Positions 1 to 9,360 of a stretch of 26,931 nucleotides of DNA are shown one piece after another. The stretch covers positions 1-26,931 of the forward strand of contig JBILLU010000025.1 of assembly GCA_044375915.1 (NCBI GenBank), read 5' to 3'. Within the stretch, counting starts at the first letter, position 1, and each line of letters starts with the position of its first letter. The notes under the pieces are model-generated. The model did no database searches. It was given only the letters and a program-made list of their open reading frames with translations, and had not been told where the DNA came from. The position numbers and the translations under genes were made by a program. The stretch is from JAFEBO01 sp044375915 (GTDB lineage Bacteria > Planctomycetota > Phycisphaerae > Phycisphaerales > UBA1924).

Positions 1-2
1 GC

Positions 3-1046
3 GATCTCAACACCTTCTTCTACACGCTGGGCGGCGCGGAGGCCAACGAGAACGCGATCAAGGCCGCTCGGCTGTTTACCGGTCGCCACAAGATCCTCGC
101 TCGCTATCGCAGCTATCACGGCGCGACAAACGGCGCGATCTCGCTCACGGGCGATCCACGCCGCTGGCCCACCGAACCGGGGATGCCCGGCGTTGTGCGG
201 GTGATGGACCCTAAGCCGTACAACTTCTCCTTCGGCACGAGCGACGCCGAGATCGTCGCCAACAACCTCAAGTACCTCGAAGAGGTCATCGAGTACGAAG
301 GCCCCAAGAACATCGCCGCGATGTTCATCGAGACTGTCACCGGCACCAACGGCATCCTGCCGCCGCCCAAGGGCTACCTCACAGGCCTCAAGCGTCTGCT
401 CGAGAAGCACGGCATCCTTCTCGTCACCGACGAGGTCATGTGCGGCTTCGGGCGCACCGGCAAGCTCTTCGCCTTCCAGCACAGCCAGGACGACCCGGGT
501 AATCCGGAAGGCATCGTCCCCGACATCGTGACCATGGCCAAGGGGCTGACGAGCTCGTACATGCCGCTGGGCGTGATGGCGCTCAGCGACCGGATCGCGA
601 ACCACTTCCGCGAGAACGTGTTCTGGGGCGGGCTGACGTACAACGCCCACCCGATGTGTTTGGCGGCGGCCGAGGCCGCGATCGACGTGCTGATCGACGA
701 GGGCATGATCGAGAACGCCGCGGCGATGGGCAAGGTGATGCGTCGGCACATGGACGCGATGCAGCAGAAGCACCGCTGCGTGCGGGAGTGCCGCAACGCG
801 GGACTGTTCGGGATCATCGAGCTGCGAAAGAACTTGAAGAACGACTACCTCGTGCCGTACGGCGGGTCCCATCCGGTGATGGCCAAGGTCGGCAAGCACT
901 TCCGCGAGAACGGCCTCTTCACCGTCCTGCAATGGGGCGGCGTCATGTGCAACCCGCCGCTGTGCATCAACGAACAGCAGATCGCCGAGGCGTTCACGAT
1001 CATCGACCAGGGGTTGGCCATGGTCGACGAGGTGTTCGAAGGGTGA
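3..1046 (+). CDS. Class III (PLP-dependent) aminotransferase, 5' end outside the window
   Basis: This is the C-terminal 347 residues of a fold-type I, class III aminotransferase; the frame is open from the window edge, so the start lies upstream. The fragment opens on the cofactor-binding segment LGGAEANENAIKAAR. The PLP aspartate motif LLVTDEVMCGFGRTG follows, then the Schiff-base lysine in TMAKGLTSSYMPLG (codon 540-542), then the phosphate-contacting GGLTYNAHP. These enzymes move an amino group between an omega-amino or amino compound and a keto acid in the cytoplasm. The family includes taurine-, beta-alanine- and ornithine-type enzymes. The substrate cannot be fixed from this fragment; the segment after the lysine is reminiscent of omega-amino acid:pyruvate enzymes, but that is an impression only. 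The family is usually about 420-460 residues, so about 100 N-terminal residues are missing. Confidence 0.93.
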   Translation, partial: DLNTFFYTLGGAEANENAIKAARLFTGRHKILARYRSYHGATNGAISLTGDPRRWPTEPGMPGVVRVMDPKPYNFSFGTSDAEIVANNLKYLEEVIEYEGPKNIAAMFIETVTGTNGILPPPKGYLTGLKRLLEKHGILLVTDEVMCGFGRTGKLFAFQHSQDDPGNPEGIVPDIVTMAKGLTSSYMPLGVMALSDRIANHFRENVFWGGLTYNAHPMCLAAAEAAIDVLIDEGMIENAAAMGKVMRRHMDAMQQKHRCVRECRNAGLFGIIELRKNLKNDYLVPYGGSHPVMAKVGKHFRENGLFTVLQWGGVMCNPPLCINEQQIAEAFTIIDQGLAMVDEVFEG

Positions 1047-1049
1047 GGA

Positions 1050-1144
1050 AAAGGGCCAAAGGGCCCAATGGCCGAAAAAGCAGGGCTAGCAAGGACGTGC
1101 GTCGCCGCATGAATTGATTTAGCCCTTTGGATCTTTGGCCCTTT
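1050..1144. repeat. Inverted repeat downstream of the aminotransferase gene (possible terminator)
   Basis: The 12-mer aaagggccaaag at 1050-1061 has its exact reverse complement ctttggcccttt at 1133-1144. An inner pair, aaagggc (1058-1064) and gccctttgg (1122-1130), can also base-pair. The arms lie about 70 bp apart, directly after the stop codon at 1046. A transcript could fold into a long stem, but no T tract follows, so intrinsic termination is uncertain. It could instead be a small dispersed palindromic element. Confidence 0.5.
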
Positions 1145-1182
1145 CGCCATTTCACCAAGCCATCCGATCCCGACCACAGTCA

Positions 1183-1188
1183 TAGAAT
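1183..1188 (+). promoter_or_regulatory. Possible -10 box for the PhoU-like gene
   Basis: The hexamer tagaat matches the -10 consensus at five of six positions and lies 38 bp before the start codon in an otherwise GC-rich stretch. No convincing -35 element is seen 16-18 bp upstream, so the call is weak. Confidence 0.25.
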
Positions 1189-1226
1189 GGACCAACAAGC
1201 GCGGCCCGCGCCGCCACCCCACCTCC

Positions 1227-1988
1227 ATGCCCGACGACCCGAACGAACCTCTGCTTCCGATCGAACCGACCCCTGTCCCGCGCACGCGTGAGGACCAGCG
1301 GTTCACCTACGAACGCCGCATCATCGCGCTTAAGCGCCGGCTGGTGCGTGAGGCCAGCATCGCGATCTCAATGCTCGACGCCTCGGTCGAGGCCCTGTTC
1401 AAGCAGGACATCGACGCCGCCCGCGCCGTCCGCCGCGAGGACGATCGCATCGACGCCGAAGAAGTCGCGATTGAGCAGGAGTGCTATGAGATCCTCGCGC
1501 TCCACCACCTCTTCGCCCGCGACTTCCGCGCCATCACGTTCGTGCTGAAGGTCAACTCCGACATCGAACGCGTCGGCGACCACGCCAGCTCGATCGCCAA
1601 GGTCGCCTCCAAGATCGCGCAGAAGGCTCCCGTCGCCCCGCAGTGGCCGACCTCGCTCCTCGAACTTGGCCAGCGCGTCCCGATGATGTGCCACCAGTTG
1701 CTGCGTACCGTGCTCGACGAAGACGTCGCGGGTGCGCAGGCCCTCGTGGCCAGCGACGAGATCATCGACCAGCTCGATCGCAAGCTCTTCGAGGAGATTC
1801 AGGACTTTATCCGCGCCGAAGGCAACACCGACGCGGCCCTCTCGACGGGCATGTACATGTACCGCCTCGGCCGCGAGCTGGAGCGTGTTGGCGATCTGAT
1901 GACCAATATCGCCGAGGACATTGTCTACCTCGCGACGGGCACAATCGTGCGGCACAAAGAAAAGCGGCGGCTGCGGACCGGCGCCTGA
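1227..1988 (+). CDS. phoU: PhoU-like phosphate signalling / transport regulator
   Basis: This 253-residue protein is all-helical and carries the duplicated PhoU signature. The first repeat has DFRAITFVLKVNSDIERVGD near residues 94-113 and the second has RLGRELERVGDLMTNIAEDI near residues 214-233. Each contains the E/D-xxx-D metal-binding pattern of the family. PhoU proteins act in the cytoplasm, damping the sensor kinase PhoR and the PstSCAB phosphate transporter when phosphate is plentiful. Here no pst, phoR or phoB gene is adjacent, so its partners are encoded elsewhere or it is an orphan paralogue. A proline-rich N-terminal stretch of about 20 residues precedes the first helix. The ATG at 1227 has no Shine-Dalgarno sequence. 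Length is slightly above the usual 215-240 residues because of the N-terminal extension. Confidence 0.9.
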   Translation: MPDDPNEPLLPIEPTPVPRTREDQRFTYERRIIALKRRLVREASIAISMLDASVEALFKQDIDAARAVRREDDRIDAEEVAIEQECYEILALHHLFARDFRAITFVLKVNSDIERVGDHASSIAKVASKIAQKAPVAPQWPTSLLELGQRVPMMCHQLLRTVLDEDVAGAQALVASDEIIDQLDRKLFEEIQDFIRAEGNTDAALSTGMYMYRLGRELERVGDLMTNIAEDIVYLATGTIVRHKEKRRLRTGA

Positions 1989-2021
1989 TGCCGCTGCCGC
2001 ACTCCCTCGCATTACAACTTG

Positions 2022-2059
2022 CCAGCAAAAGCAAACGGCGGCGTCTCTCGACGCCGCCG
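2022..2059 (-). terminator. Intrinsic terminator of the GH13 gene
   Basis: A perfect 10-bp GC stem, cggcggcgtc (2036-2045) with gacgccgccg (2050-2059), closes a tctc tetraloop. Read on the minus strand the stem is followed by TTTGCTTTTG, a good U-rich tail. It sits between two convergent genes (stops at 1988 and 2086). It may also slow transcription from the PhoU side, although the plus-strand tail is not T-rich. Confidence 0.8.
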
Positions 2060-2085
2060 CTCTACGCGATTGACGATTCCAAAGC

Positions 2086-4431
2086 TCAATTGTCCTGAGA
2101 CAAGATAATCACCGTGTACGGCCCGATCCCCACGTTGCCGTTGAAGCCCAGGCCGTCCTTGGCTCCCGCGTTCGCCGTGGTGTCGTAGCTGTTGGTGTTG
2201 GCGAAATCGCCGCTGTAGCCGTTCCAGTCGCTGTTGAACCGCACCTTCCACGTGCCGCCGCGGGGGAAGCCGATGTTGTAGCTGGCGTAGCTCGTGTTCG
2301 CGAAGTTCGCGACGATCACGACATCGTCCTTGGCCCCGCCGTTCTGCCAGCGGTGGTAGGCAATGACCTTGTTGGTGTTGTTGATGTGGAACACGTTCGT
2401 GTTGTTGCCGCGCAGCCCGCGGGTGGTGTCGAACCAATTCCGCCGCAGGCGGATCATGTCGCGGTACATCGTCTGGATGCCCGCGTACGTCGTGAGCTTG
2501 GTCCAGTCGACCGGATCGGTGTCCTGGAAATACGTGTCCTCGAGCACTTCCTGACCCTGGAAGATCATCGGGATGCCGGGCGACGTGAAGACGAGCCCCG
2601 CGCCCAGGGTCGACCGCTTCTTGCTGAACCACGAGCTGGCGTTGCCCGGCCAAATCTCCTCGGGCACGCGGGCGTGCCCGTTGGCGACCTCGTCGTGGCT
2701 CTCGGTGTAGATGATGCGCTGTGTCTGGCTGCCGTTGTAGAGATGCACGATAGCGTCGCGCACCGCGAACATGTCGCGATTCGCATCGTTGCCCTCGATG
2801 ACGGCGGCACGGATCGGGTGCACGAACTGAGCGTCCCACTGGCTGTCAAAGCCCGCCCCGCCGGCCCCCGTCGTCTTGGTGATCCAATCGTTGTTCTGCA
2901 GGTCCTCGGCGATCGAGATCTTGCCGGCGAACTGCACGTCCACTTCGTTGTTGCAGTACTGCAGCAGGCTCCAGCCATCCGGGATGTCCGTGCCCACGCC
3001 GTTGTTGGTGTTGCGGATGTTCACGGTCGAGTCCCAACGCAGGCCGTCGACGCGGTACTCCTGCAGCCAGCGGAGAACGTTGTCGCGGATATAGCCCCGG
3101 ACTTCGTTGCGGCCGTAGTCCGGCCGCGTGTCGCCCCAAGGCGTGCTCGAGCGGTAGTCCTGATAGAAGTAGATGCCGCCCTTGTTGTTCTGCTGCCACC
3201 CGTCGAACTGCCACATGCCCAAGTCGCTGGGCCCGTAGTGGTTGTGCACGACGTCCTGGATGACCGCGATGCCGCGCTGGTGGCACGCATCCACAAAGGC
3301 CTTGTACCCTGCCATACCGCCGTAGATCGACTCGATGGTGAACGGATCGGACGGGTTGTATCCCCACGAGAAGTCGCCCGCGAACTCGCCGACCGGCATC
3401 ACCTTCACCGCGTTGATGCCCATGTTTTGCAGCTGGGTCAGCCGCGAGATCGCCGTGCTGAACGTGCCAGGCGTGCCGCCGGCGGTGTCGTTGAACGTGC
3501 CGATGTGCATCTCGTAGATGACCATCTCGTTCCAGTTCGGCGACACGAAGTTGGTCTTGGGCTTGCCGGTCACCGAAACCTCGTCGATCGCGATGCCGTC
3601 GCTCGACAGCGGCGAGTTGTCGTACTGCTGCCAGCGAACCTTGAACGCCGACCCCGGCGTGTACCCCGCGGCCATCGCGCACTGCGACAGGTGCACCGTG
3701 TAGGTCGAGAACGTCGCCCCGATCGCCGGGAATCCGTTGACCTTCGTCCAGGTCGTGCCGTTGTTGGAGATGTAGACGCCGTCCTGCGACTGGGTCTCGT
3801 CGCCTACGTTGCGGATCTTGTACGTCAGCAGCAACTCGTCGTGGTTGGCGCAGTTGAGCGTGAGCGTGAACTGGCTGGTGGCGTACGTGCCGCTCACCGA
3901 GCTATCGAACGCCACGCCACGCGTCCCCGCGGCCTTGTACGTCGTCGACGACGCAACGCGGTACGGACCAGTCCCCGAGACCGCCCACGAGGACCCAAAC
4001 GTGCCGGACTCAAAGGTGTCGGAGAAGATCGTCGCCGTGGCACCGTAGTCGGACCACGCGTACGTGTTGTTGCGGATGATCGAGTTGCCGGAGCTGTTGG
4101 TGACCTCGCGGCCGCGCGGGTCCTTGCGCCAGTACGAGTTGGCGCCATTGGTAACGTAGAACTTGTACTCGTGCCCGGAACCGGCGCCCGAGACATCCGC
4201 CGACCAATTCCCGTTGCCCTCACTCACGAGCGGATTGGCCGTCGTCGAGAAGGCATTAAACGTCCCGCCGACCGACACCGCCGTGGCGTTGGGCGCCCAG
4301 ACCCGGAACGTCGTACCGCCGGAGTAGATGGTGGCCCCCATCCCCGGCCGTAGTGACTGCGCCGACGCCCCGGCAGCCAATAGCAGAGCGACCACGCCCA
4401 CACGACAGATTCGAGTGATCCCACGTTGCAT
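2086..4431 (-). CDS. Secreted GH13 alpha-glucan enzyme with CBM48 and an inserted beta-sandwich-like domain
   Basis: This 781-residue protein acts on alpha-glucans such as starch or glycogen outside the cytoplasm. Residues 1-25 form a signal peptide. Residues 30-125 are a CBM48/branching-enzyme-type domain (TFRVWAPNATAVSVGG). Residues about 134-289 are an inserted Ser/Thr-rich module. GH13 begins with WNEMVIYEMHIGTF (about 300-313) and a C-terminal beta domain closes the chain. The four GH13 regions are present: I DVVHNH, II GLRWDSTVN (nucleophile D467), III IAEDLQ (acid/base E509), IV ESHDE (D580). The overall plan recalls branching enzymes, but hydrolysis is equally possible and specificity is not settled. 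The ATG at 4431 is preferred over a TTG four codons upstream, because GGAG precedes it by 6 nt and the signal peptide then starts properly. The gene lies behind the 16S unit but past its terminator. The 267 bp between its start and that hairpin show no clear promoter. Confidence 0.92.
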   Translation of the reverse strand: MQRGITRICRVGVVALLLAAGASAQSLRPGMGATIYSGGTTFRVWAPNATAVSVGGTFNAFSTTANPLVSEGNGNWSADVSGAGSGHEYKFYVTNGANSYWRKDPRGREVTNSSGNSIIRNNTYAWSDYGATATIFSDTFESGTFGSSWAVSGTGPYRVASSTTYKAAGTRGVAFDSSVSGTYATSQFTLTLNCANHDELLLTYKIRNVGDETQSQDGVYISNNGTTWTKVNGFPAIGATFSTYTVHLSQCAMAAGYTPGSAFKVRWQQYDNSPLSSDGIAIDEVSVTGKPKTNFVSPNWNEMVIYEMHIGTFNDTAGGTPGTFSTAISRLTQLQNMGINAVKVMPVGEFAGDFSWGYNPSDPFTIESIYGGMAGYKAFVDACHQRGIAVIQDVVHNHYGPSDLGMWQFDGWQQNNKGGIYFYQDYRSSTPWGDTRPDYGRNEVRGYIRDNVLRWLQEYRVDGLRWDSTVNIRNTNNGVGTDIPDGWSLLQYCNNEVDVQFAGKISIAEDLQNNDWITKTTGAGGAGFDSQWDAQFVHPIRAAVIEGNDANRDMFAVRDAIVHLYNGSQTQRIIYTESHDEVANGHARVPEEIWPGNASSWFSKKRSTLGAGLVFTSPGIPMIFQGQEVLEDTYFQDTDPVDWTKLTTYAGIQTMYRDMIRLRRNWFDTTRGLRGNNTNVFHINNTNKVIAYHRWQNGGAKDDVVIVANFANTSYASYNIGFPRGGTWKVRFNSDWNGYSGDFANTNSYDTTANAGAKDGLGFNGNVGIGPYTVIILSQDN

Positions 4432-4687
4432 GCAATTCTCCAAGAGCCAGGCCCGGGCAAAGGGGCCGGCAATCGCTGCTCAGGCTGAAGCACGCAGAGC
4501 ACGACCAGCGTACAAAATGGTGCGGAATTCCGGCGGATAATTTCGAAAACCACGCCAGAACGAGGGCATGCGATCGGAATGATTCCGGAGATCGGGATTC
4601 CCGCGCGAACACCCAGTTTGCGCCCGTGATCGCGCCGGGGAGCGAGCCCTACGGGCAACCAGCGACAGCCCAACGCGACAATGTGTG

Positions 4688-4722
4688 ACAAAACGAAAAC
4701 ACCCCGCCGTAAAGCGGGGTGT
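4688..4722 (-). terminator. Intrinsic terminator of the 16S rRNA transcript
   Basis: A 9-bp stem, acaccccgc (4699-4707) with gcggggtgt (4714-4722), encloses a 6-nt loop. On the minus strand it is followed by TTTTCGTTTTG. It lies about 170 bp after the 16S 3' end and before the GH13 gene, so the rRNA transcript appears to end here without a 23S gene. Confidence 0.82.
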
Positions 4723-4745
4723 ATCGCCGGCAATTGCCGGGTCAG

Positions 4746-4760
4746 CAAAGAACAGTTGGG
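4746..4760 (-). other. 3' arm of the pre-16S processing stem
   Basis: The plus-strand sequence caaagaacagttggg is the reverse complement of the arm at 6750-6765, apart from one bulged base. The two arms enclose the whole 16S gene and would form a 15-bp stem in the precursor. This is the layout expected of an RNase III processing stem. The match was found by reading; no folding programme was run. Confidence 0.7.
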
Positions 4761-4791
4761 TCGCCGGGACTTGCGTTGCCGCTCGTCCTCA

Positions 4792-4809
4792 CGCGGGTCG
4801 AAACCCGCG
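4792..4809 (-). other. Stable hairpin in the 16S trailer
   Basis: The palindrome cgcgggt-cgaa-acccgcg forms a perfect 7-bp stem. Read on the transcribed minus strand its loop is UUCG. It lies inside the trailer between the mature 3' end and the processing arm. A second small hairpin (tctaagg with ccttaga, 4876-4894) abuts the mature 3' end. Confidence 0.55.
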
Positions 4810-4887
4810 GCGAGAATGTGTTGACATACCAGAGTGAGATCGCTCTCAGACACGAGACATGCTCGCATCCTCTGGTCTAAGGAAATC

Positions 4888-6377
<1,490 letters not shown>

Positions 6378-6820
6378 TTTTCTTGGTCCCACCGATCGCC
6401 TTGCGGCTCCCGGGAGGGGAATTTCAAGAGAAGCGTTGACCTGTATTCCCCATCCCCGATCCCTCGGCAAGCCGAGACATCGACGACAGGGCGGTCTTCG
6501 CTTGCCAGACCTTGCGGTCCAACAAGCCCGTTGAAGTTCTCAACGGTTCTATCACTCTCGTGAATCGATAGGTATTTCACCTTCAATATCAACCACGACG
6601 AGAATGAAGTCCAAGCTGTGAATCTTGGACGGCTCACCCGTACCGACGTGTTGTAGCGTCGATCGGGCTGTTTGATCTATCGGCAACGGACAGCCTGAGC
6701 CTGGCCTCCACATGGTGTGGATGTCCGTGCCGCACATTCTCGCGCGGATCCCAACTGTTCATTTGTCAGAGAGTGACACCTTCAGGCCTTCGCCCGTTGG
6801 CGTGCCGATGTGATTCGGCA
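6378..6820 (-). other. rrs: Structured 5' leader of the 16S transcript
   Basis: This 443-bp stretch has no gene. It contains several perfect or near-perfect hairpins: ctcggc/gccgag (6463-6476), ccgttga/tcaacgg (6528-6546), gtccaag/cttggac (6609-6630), and a longer one joining 6681-6692 to 6722-6732 with one bulge. Such structured leaders are typical of pre-16S RNA. I could not identify a boxA-like antitermination site with confidence. Positions 6856-7062, upstream of the candidate promoter, show nothing further. Confidence 0.5.
6750..6765 (-). other. 5' arm of the pre-16S processing stem
   Basis: The sequence cccaactgttc-a-tttg pairs with 4746-4760: eleven contiguous base pairs, one bulged base, then four more pairs. 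The arm lies about 370 nt before the mature 16S 5' end and about 55 nt after the expected transcription start. Confidence 0.7.
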
Positions 6821-6827
6821 GGGGTGG

Positions 6828-6855
6828 AGTTTAACCCGCCACCCTCGCCGGTCAA
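6828..6855 (-). promoter_or_regulatory. Candidate 16S rRNA promoter
   Basis: Read on the minus strand, TTGACC (6850-6855) matches the -35 consensus at five of six bases. TAAACT (6828-6833) matches the -10 at four of six. The spacer is 16 bp and a GC-rich discriminator follows. The position fits, because transcription would start just outside the processing stem arm. Confidence 0.45.
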
Positions 6856-7062
6856 GTCACCAAGCCTTCTCGAAACGTGAAATTTCGCGCAAGGCTCCAA
6901 AAATCAGTCGCTTGCGCCAACGGCTTTCCTGATCGCTTCCCCCCGCAAGGCACCCCGCCACCAGGCTCAGCCACCCCCAAAACCGTCCCCAGCCGCCGAT
7001 GGTGCCCCCAATCGCGGCCCCAGACGACGGTATCGACCACACCCGCCGCCAGCGTCCAGAGA

Positions 7063-8133
7063 CTACCTCTTGCCGCGAATATTCGCCGCTGCCACCGTGG
7101 AAGCAATTATTATAGGACTATCTGTCGCGCTGCCGACCGCCAGTGCCCGATCCAGAACCCGGCACGCCTCCGTCATCGTTGCGCCGGTCGTTCGAACATC
7201 GTCCAGTACGACCACGACGCGGCACGTCCTGAGCCGCTCGATCGCGCCGCGTGAACCACCAGGTCCGCCCCACCACCCCTTTCTGACGCCAAATGACCCG
7301 ATGACATTTCGCCTTCGCTCGCTCGTCGGTACCGACCACTGGGTTGGACGATGCCGCCGCCAAAGGGCTCGCACCAGGGGCACGCCCGCGACGCGTGCCG
7401 CGCTTCTTGCAATCGTGGTCGCGTGATCCACCCCGCGTGCGATCCGCCGCCACGGCGTCATCGGAATCGGCACAACCGCGGCCTCTCTGCCGTGGACTCC
7501 CATCTCACGCAGCAACGCCGCAAGCCTCTCGCCGAGCAACGCCCCGAGCCGCTCCCCGTGCGCCCGCATCGCGTGAAACTTCAGCTCGCGGATCGCGCTC
7601 GCCATGACACCTTCGTACGCCCCGAGCCGCACGAACCGATCCCACGTGAGCTTCTGATCGCGACACGCCGGACACGTCGGCGGATCCGTCAGCGTGTCGA
7701 GCGCGAACTCCCCCACCGTCAAGCCGCAGCGGGGGCAATAGTCGCCCTCATCATCCGCCCGCCAACCCGCATCGCGTGCCCGCACATCCCACGACGCCGA
7801 CACTCGCCCCAGATACGCGATCTCGAACGACTCGATCCATCGCGCAGCCCCACGCGTCGGCGAAGGAGCGACCGCCCGGTCTCGCTCAACACGCGAGACG
7901 TCCTCGCCATCCGCCCCATCGGCATCAACGTCGTGCTCCGGCTCGTCCCAGTCGAACGCGCGGAGTCGATCCCCATCGAGACCCACGTCGTCATCGACCG
8001 CGGCCCGCGACCGCGACACGATGCGGTACCGTCCGCCCGCATCCAGCGGCTTCGCCGGGGCGTTCAGCTCCGACTCCGCAACACGCTGCGGCGGCCACTC
8101 GAACCGCTTCGGTTTCGCATCGTCAGCCGACAT
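7063..8133 (-). CDS. ComF family protein (phosphoribosyltransferase-like) with acidic N-terminal extension
   Basis: This 356-residue protein has the ComF layout. A four-cysteine zinc-ribbon-like motif (CPRC at 133-136, CPAC at 154-157) is followed by the lead-in YEGVMASAIRELKF and VVPIPMTPWRRIARGVDHA. The PRPP-binding loop of type I phosphoribosyltransferases follows: VVVVLDDVRTTGATM. ComF proteins are cytoplasmic; ComF is needed for natural DNA uptake in Bacillus and Haemophilus, and the family often annotates as amidophosphoribosyltransferase-like. The first 130 residues are not part of the family. They are rich in Asp/Glu and look disordered. The ATG at 8133 is preferred to a TTG at 8172. 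Neither start has a Shine-Dalgarno sequence. The gene is the last of a minus-strand run after the HldE-like and glycosyltransferase genes, with a 45-bp gap that holds a TACACT box (8142-8147). Confidence 0.87.
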   Translation of the reverse strand: MSADDAKPKRFEWPPQRVAESELNAPAKPLDAGGRYRIVSRSRAAVDDDVGLDGDRLRAFDWDEPEHDVDADGADGEDVSRVERDRAVAPSPTRGAARWIESFEIAYLGRVSASWDVRARDAGWRADDEGDYCPRCGLTVGEFALDTLTDPPTCPACRDQKLTWDRFVRLGAYEGVMASAIRELKFHAMRAHGERLGALLGERLAALLREMGVHGREAAVVPIPMTPWRRIARGVDHATTIARSAARVAGVPLVRALWRRHRPTQWSVPTSERRRNVIGSFGVRKGWWGGPGGSRGAIERLRTCRVVVVLDDVRTTGATMTEACRVLDRALAVGSATDSPIIIASTVAAANIRGKR

Positions 8134-8178
8134 CGGCGAACAGTGTACAAACCGGCCCCAACCCACAAGCAATGCGCA

Positions 8179-9327
8179 TTACGCCGCGACGCGTTTCGTC
8201 TTGGCCGCAGCCGACGCCCCAGTCCACGCCAGCACGATCCGCTTGCCGGGGTACCGCAGCCGCGCCTCCGCGGCGGCGTCGAGCATCGGCCCCGGCGAAA
8301 GCGTGCCGACCACGATGACATCGGCCCGTTCGGCTACGTCTTCCTGCCCAGGCCTGACCATCCGGCATGCCACGCCTCGTTCCTTCAACGCCTGCATCAC
8401 GAGCCTGGCGTTCTTGCCCGCCGCGATGACCGCAGCGCTCGCGAACTCCTTCTCCGCCATCGCGTGTCCGATCGCGTCGCGGGCGTGCGCGAGACCAGTC
8501 AGCCTGTCATAGTGCCCGCGCGTCAGCGGTGCACGCACCTGATCGGTGACCGTCGCCAGAAGATCAAGCACCCCCCGCGCGTACCCGCGGAGCACCCGCT
8601 CTTTCCAAGCGATCGCCGCGTAGCGTGACATCGTTTCCCAGACATCGCCGAGAACGTTCGATGCGGGTGCGTACCGCATCTGAACCCACGCGTTGTTCCG
8701 CACCAGTCGGCGCACGATCCGTCCAAAGTCGCGGTTCGTCGCCACCTTGCGATGCAGCACTCGGAACCGGGCGTCATAGCCGATTCGGTACCCGGCACCG
8801 ATCATGCGGGCTGCAAGGTCGTACTCCTCCGCGTAGTAATCGAACGTCGCGTCGTAACCGCCAAGCTCCTCAAATACCCGCCGACGGATCGCGACACCAC
8901 AGCCGATGAAGACTTCCGGCAAACCGCCCGACTCATGCCTAGCCGGCTCGCTGCGATCGTGCGGCAACACGATCTCCGCCTGGATCGCCGCCACATCGGG
9001 CTCCGCGTCACGGATCGCATCAAAGAGCCCGCCATCCAACGGCGCCGAATCATCGTCGAGCATGATGATCCACTCGACAAGTGACGACGCGGCATGCACA
9101 CACGCGTTCCGGGCCGCGGCCGCCTCATTGGTCTCGCGCTCCAGCACCCGCACCGGGAGTCCGTTCCGCAGCGCACCGGGCAGATCGAGCGGTATTGCAC
9201 CGGCGTTGTCGGCGATGATCACCTCCGCGCCGCCGACGGTCGCGTGGCTGCCCAGTGCCTCGATCGCGAGCAGTGTGCGTCGCACGTCATCGTGCCGGTC
9301 GCGAGTGGGAAAGACATAGGCGATCAT
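8179..9327 (-). CDS. Family 2 glycosyltransferase with C-terminal extra domain
   Basis: This 382-residue protein transfers a sugar from a nucleotide donor, probably to a surface glycan. The GT-A fold starts at residue 1 with AYVFPTRDRHDDVRRTL. The metal/nucleotide-binding acidic motif is MLDDDSAP (D91-D93), and the acceptor-side motif GGYDATFDYYAEEYDLAARM (157-176) is typical of rhamnosyl- and heptosyl-type GT2 enzymes. No transmembrane segment is evident. From about residue 290 an alternating beta/alpha stretch (AAVIAAGKNARLVMQALKERG, then ADVIVVGTL) looks like a small Rossmann-like domain. Its role is unknown. The gene lies 33 bp after the HldE-like gene on the same strand, which suggests one operon. 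Acceptor and donor are not predictable from sequence alone. Confidence 0.9.
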   Translation of the reverse strand: MIAYVFPTRDRHDDVRRTLLAIEALGSHATVGGAEVIIADNAGAIPLDLPGALRNGLPVRVLERETNEAAAARNACVHAASSLVEWIIMLDDDSAPLDGGLFDAIRDAEPDVAAIQAEIVLPHDRSEPARHESGGLPEVFIGCGVAIRRRVFEELGGYDATFDYYAEEYDLAARMIGAGYRIGYDARFRVLHRKVATNRDFGRIVRRLVRNNAWVQMRYAPASNVLGDVWETMSRYAAIAWKERVLRGYARGVLDLLATVTDQVRAPLTRGHYDRLTGLAHARDAIGHAMAEKEFASAAVIAAGKNARLVMQALKERGVACRMVRPGQEDVAERADVIVVGTLSPGPMLDAAAEARLRYPGKRIVLAWTGASAAAKTKRVAA

Positions 9328-9360
9328 GGCGCGTCTCGTTCTCGTCCGGAATTGAGCGTT

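Noticed and set aside
2353..4353. 666-codon open frame on the plus strand
   Set aside because: It is antisense to the GH13 gene, with a low-complexity Arg/Val-rich product and no start signal. The minus frame has all GH13 motifs.
4820..4825. ttgaca on the plus strand beside the 16S gene
   Set aside because: It is a perfect -35 hexamer by itself, but no -10 follows at 16-18 bp and there is no plus-strand gene downstream; it lies in the 16S trailer.
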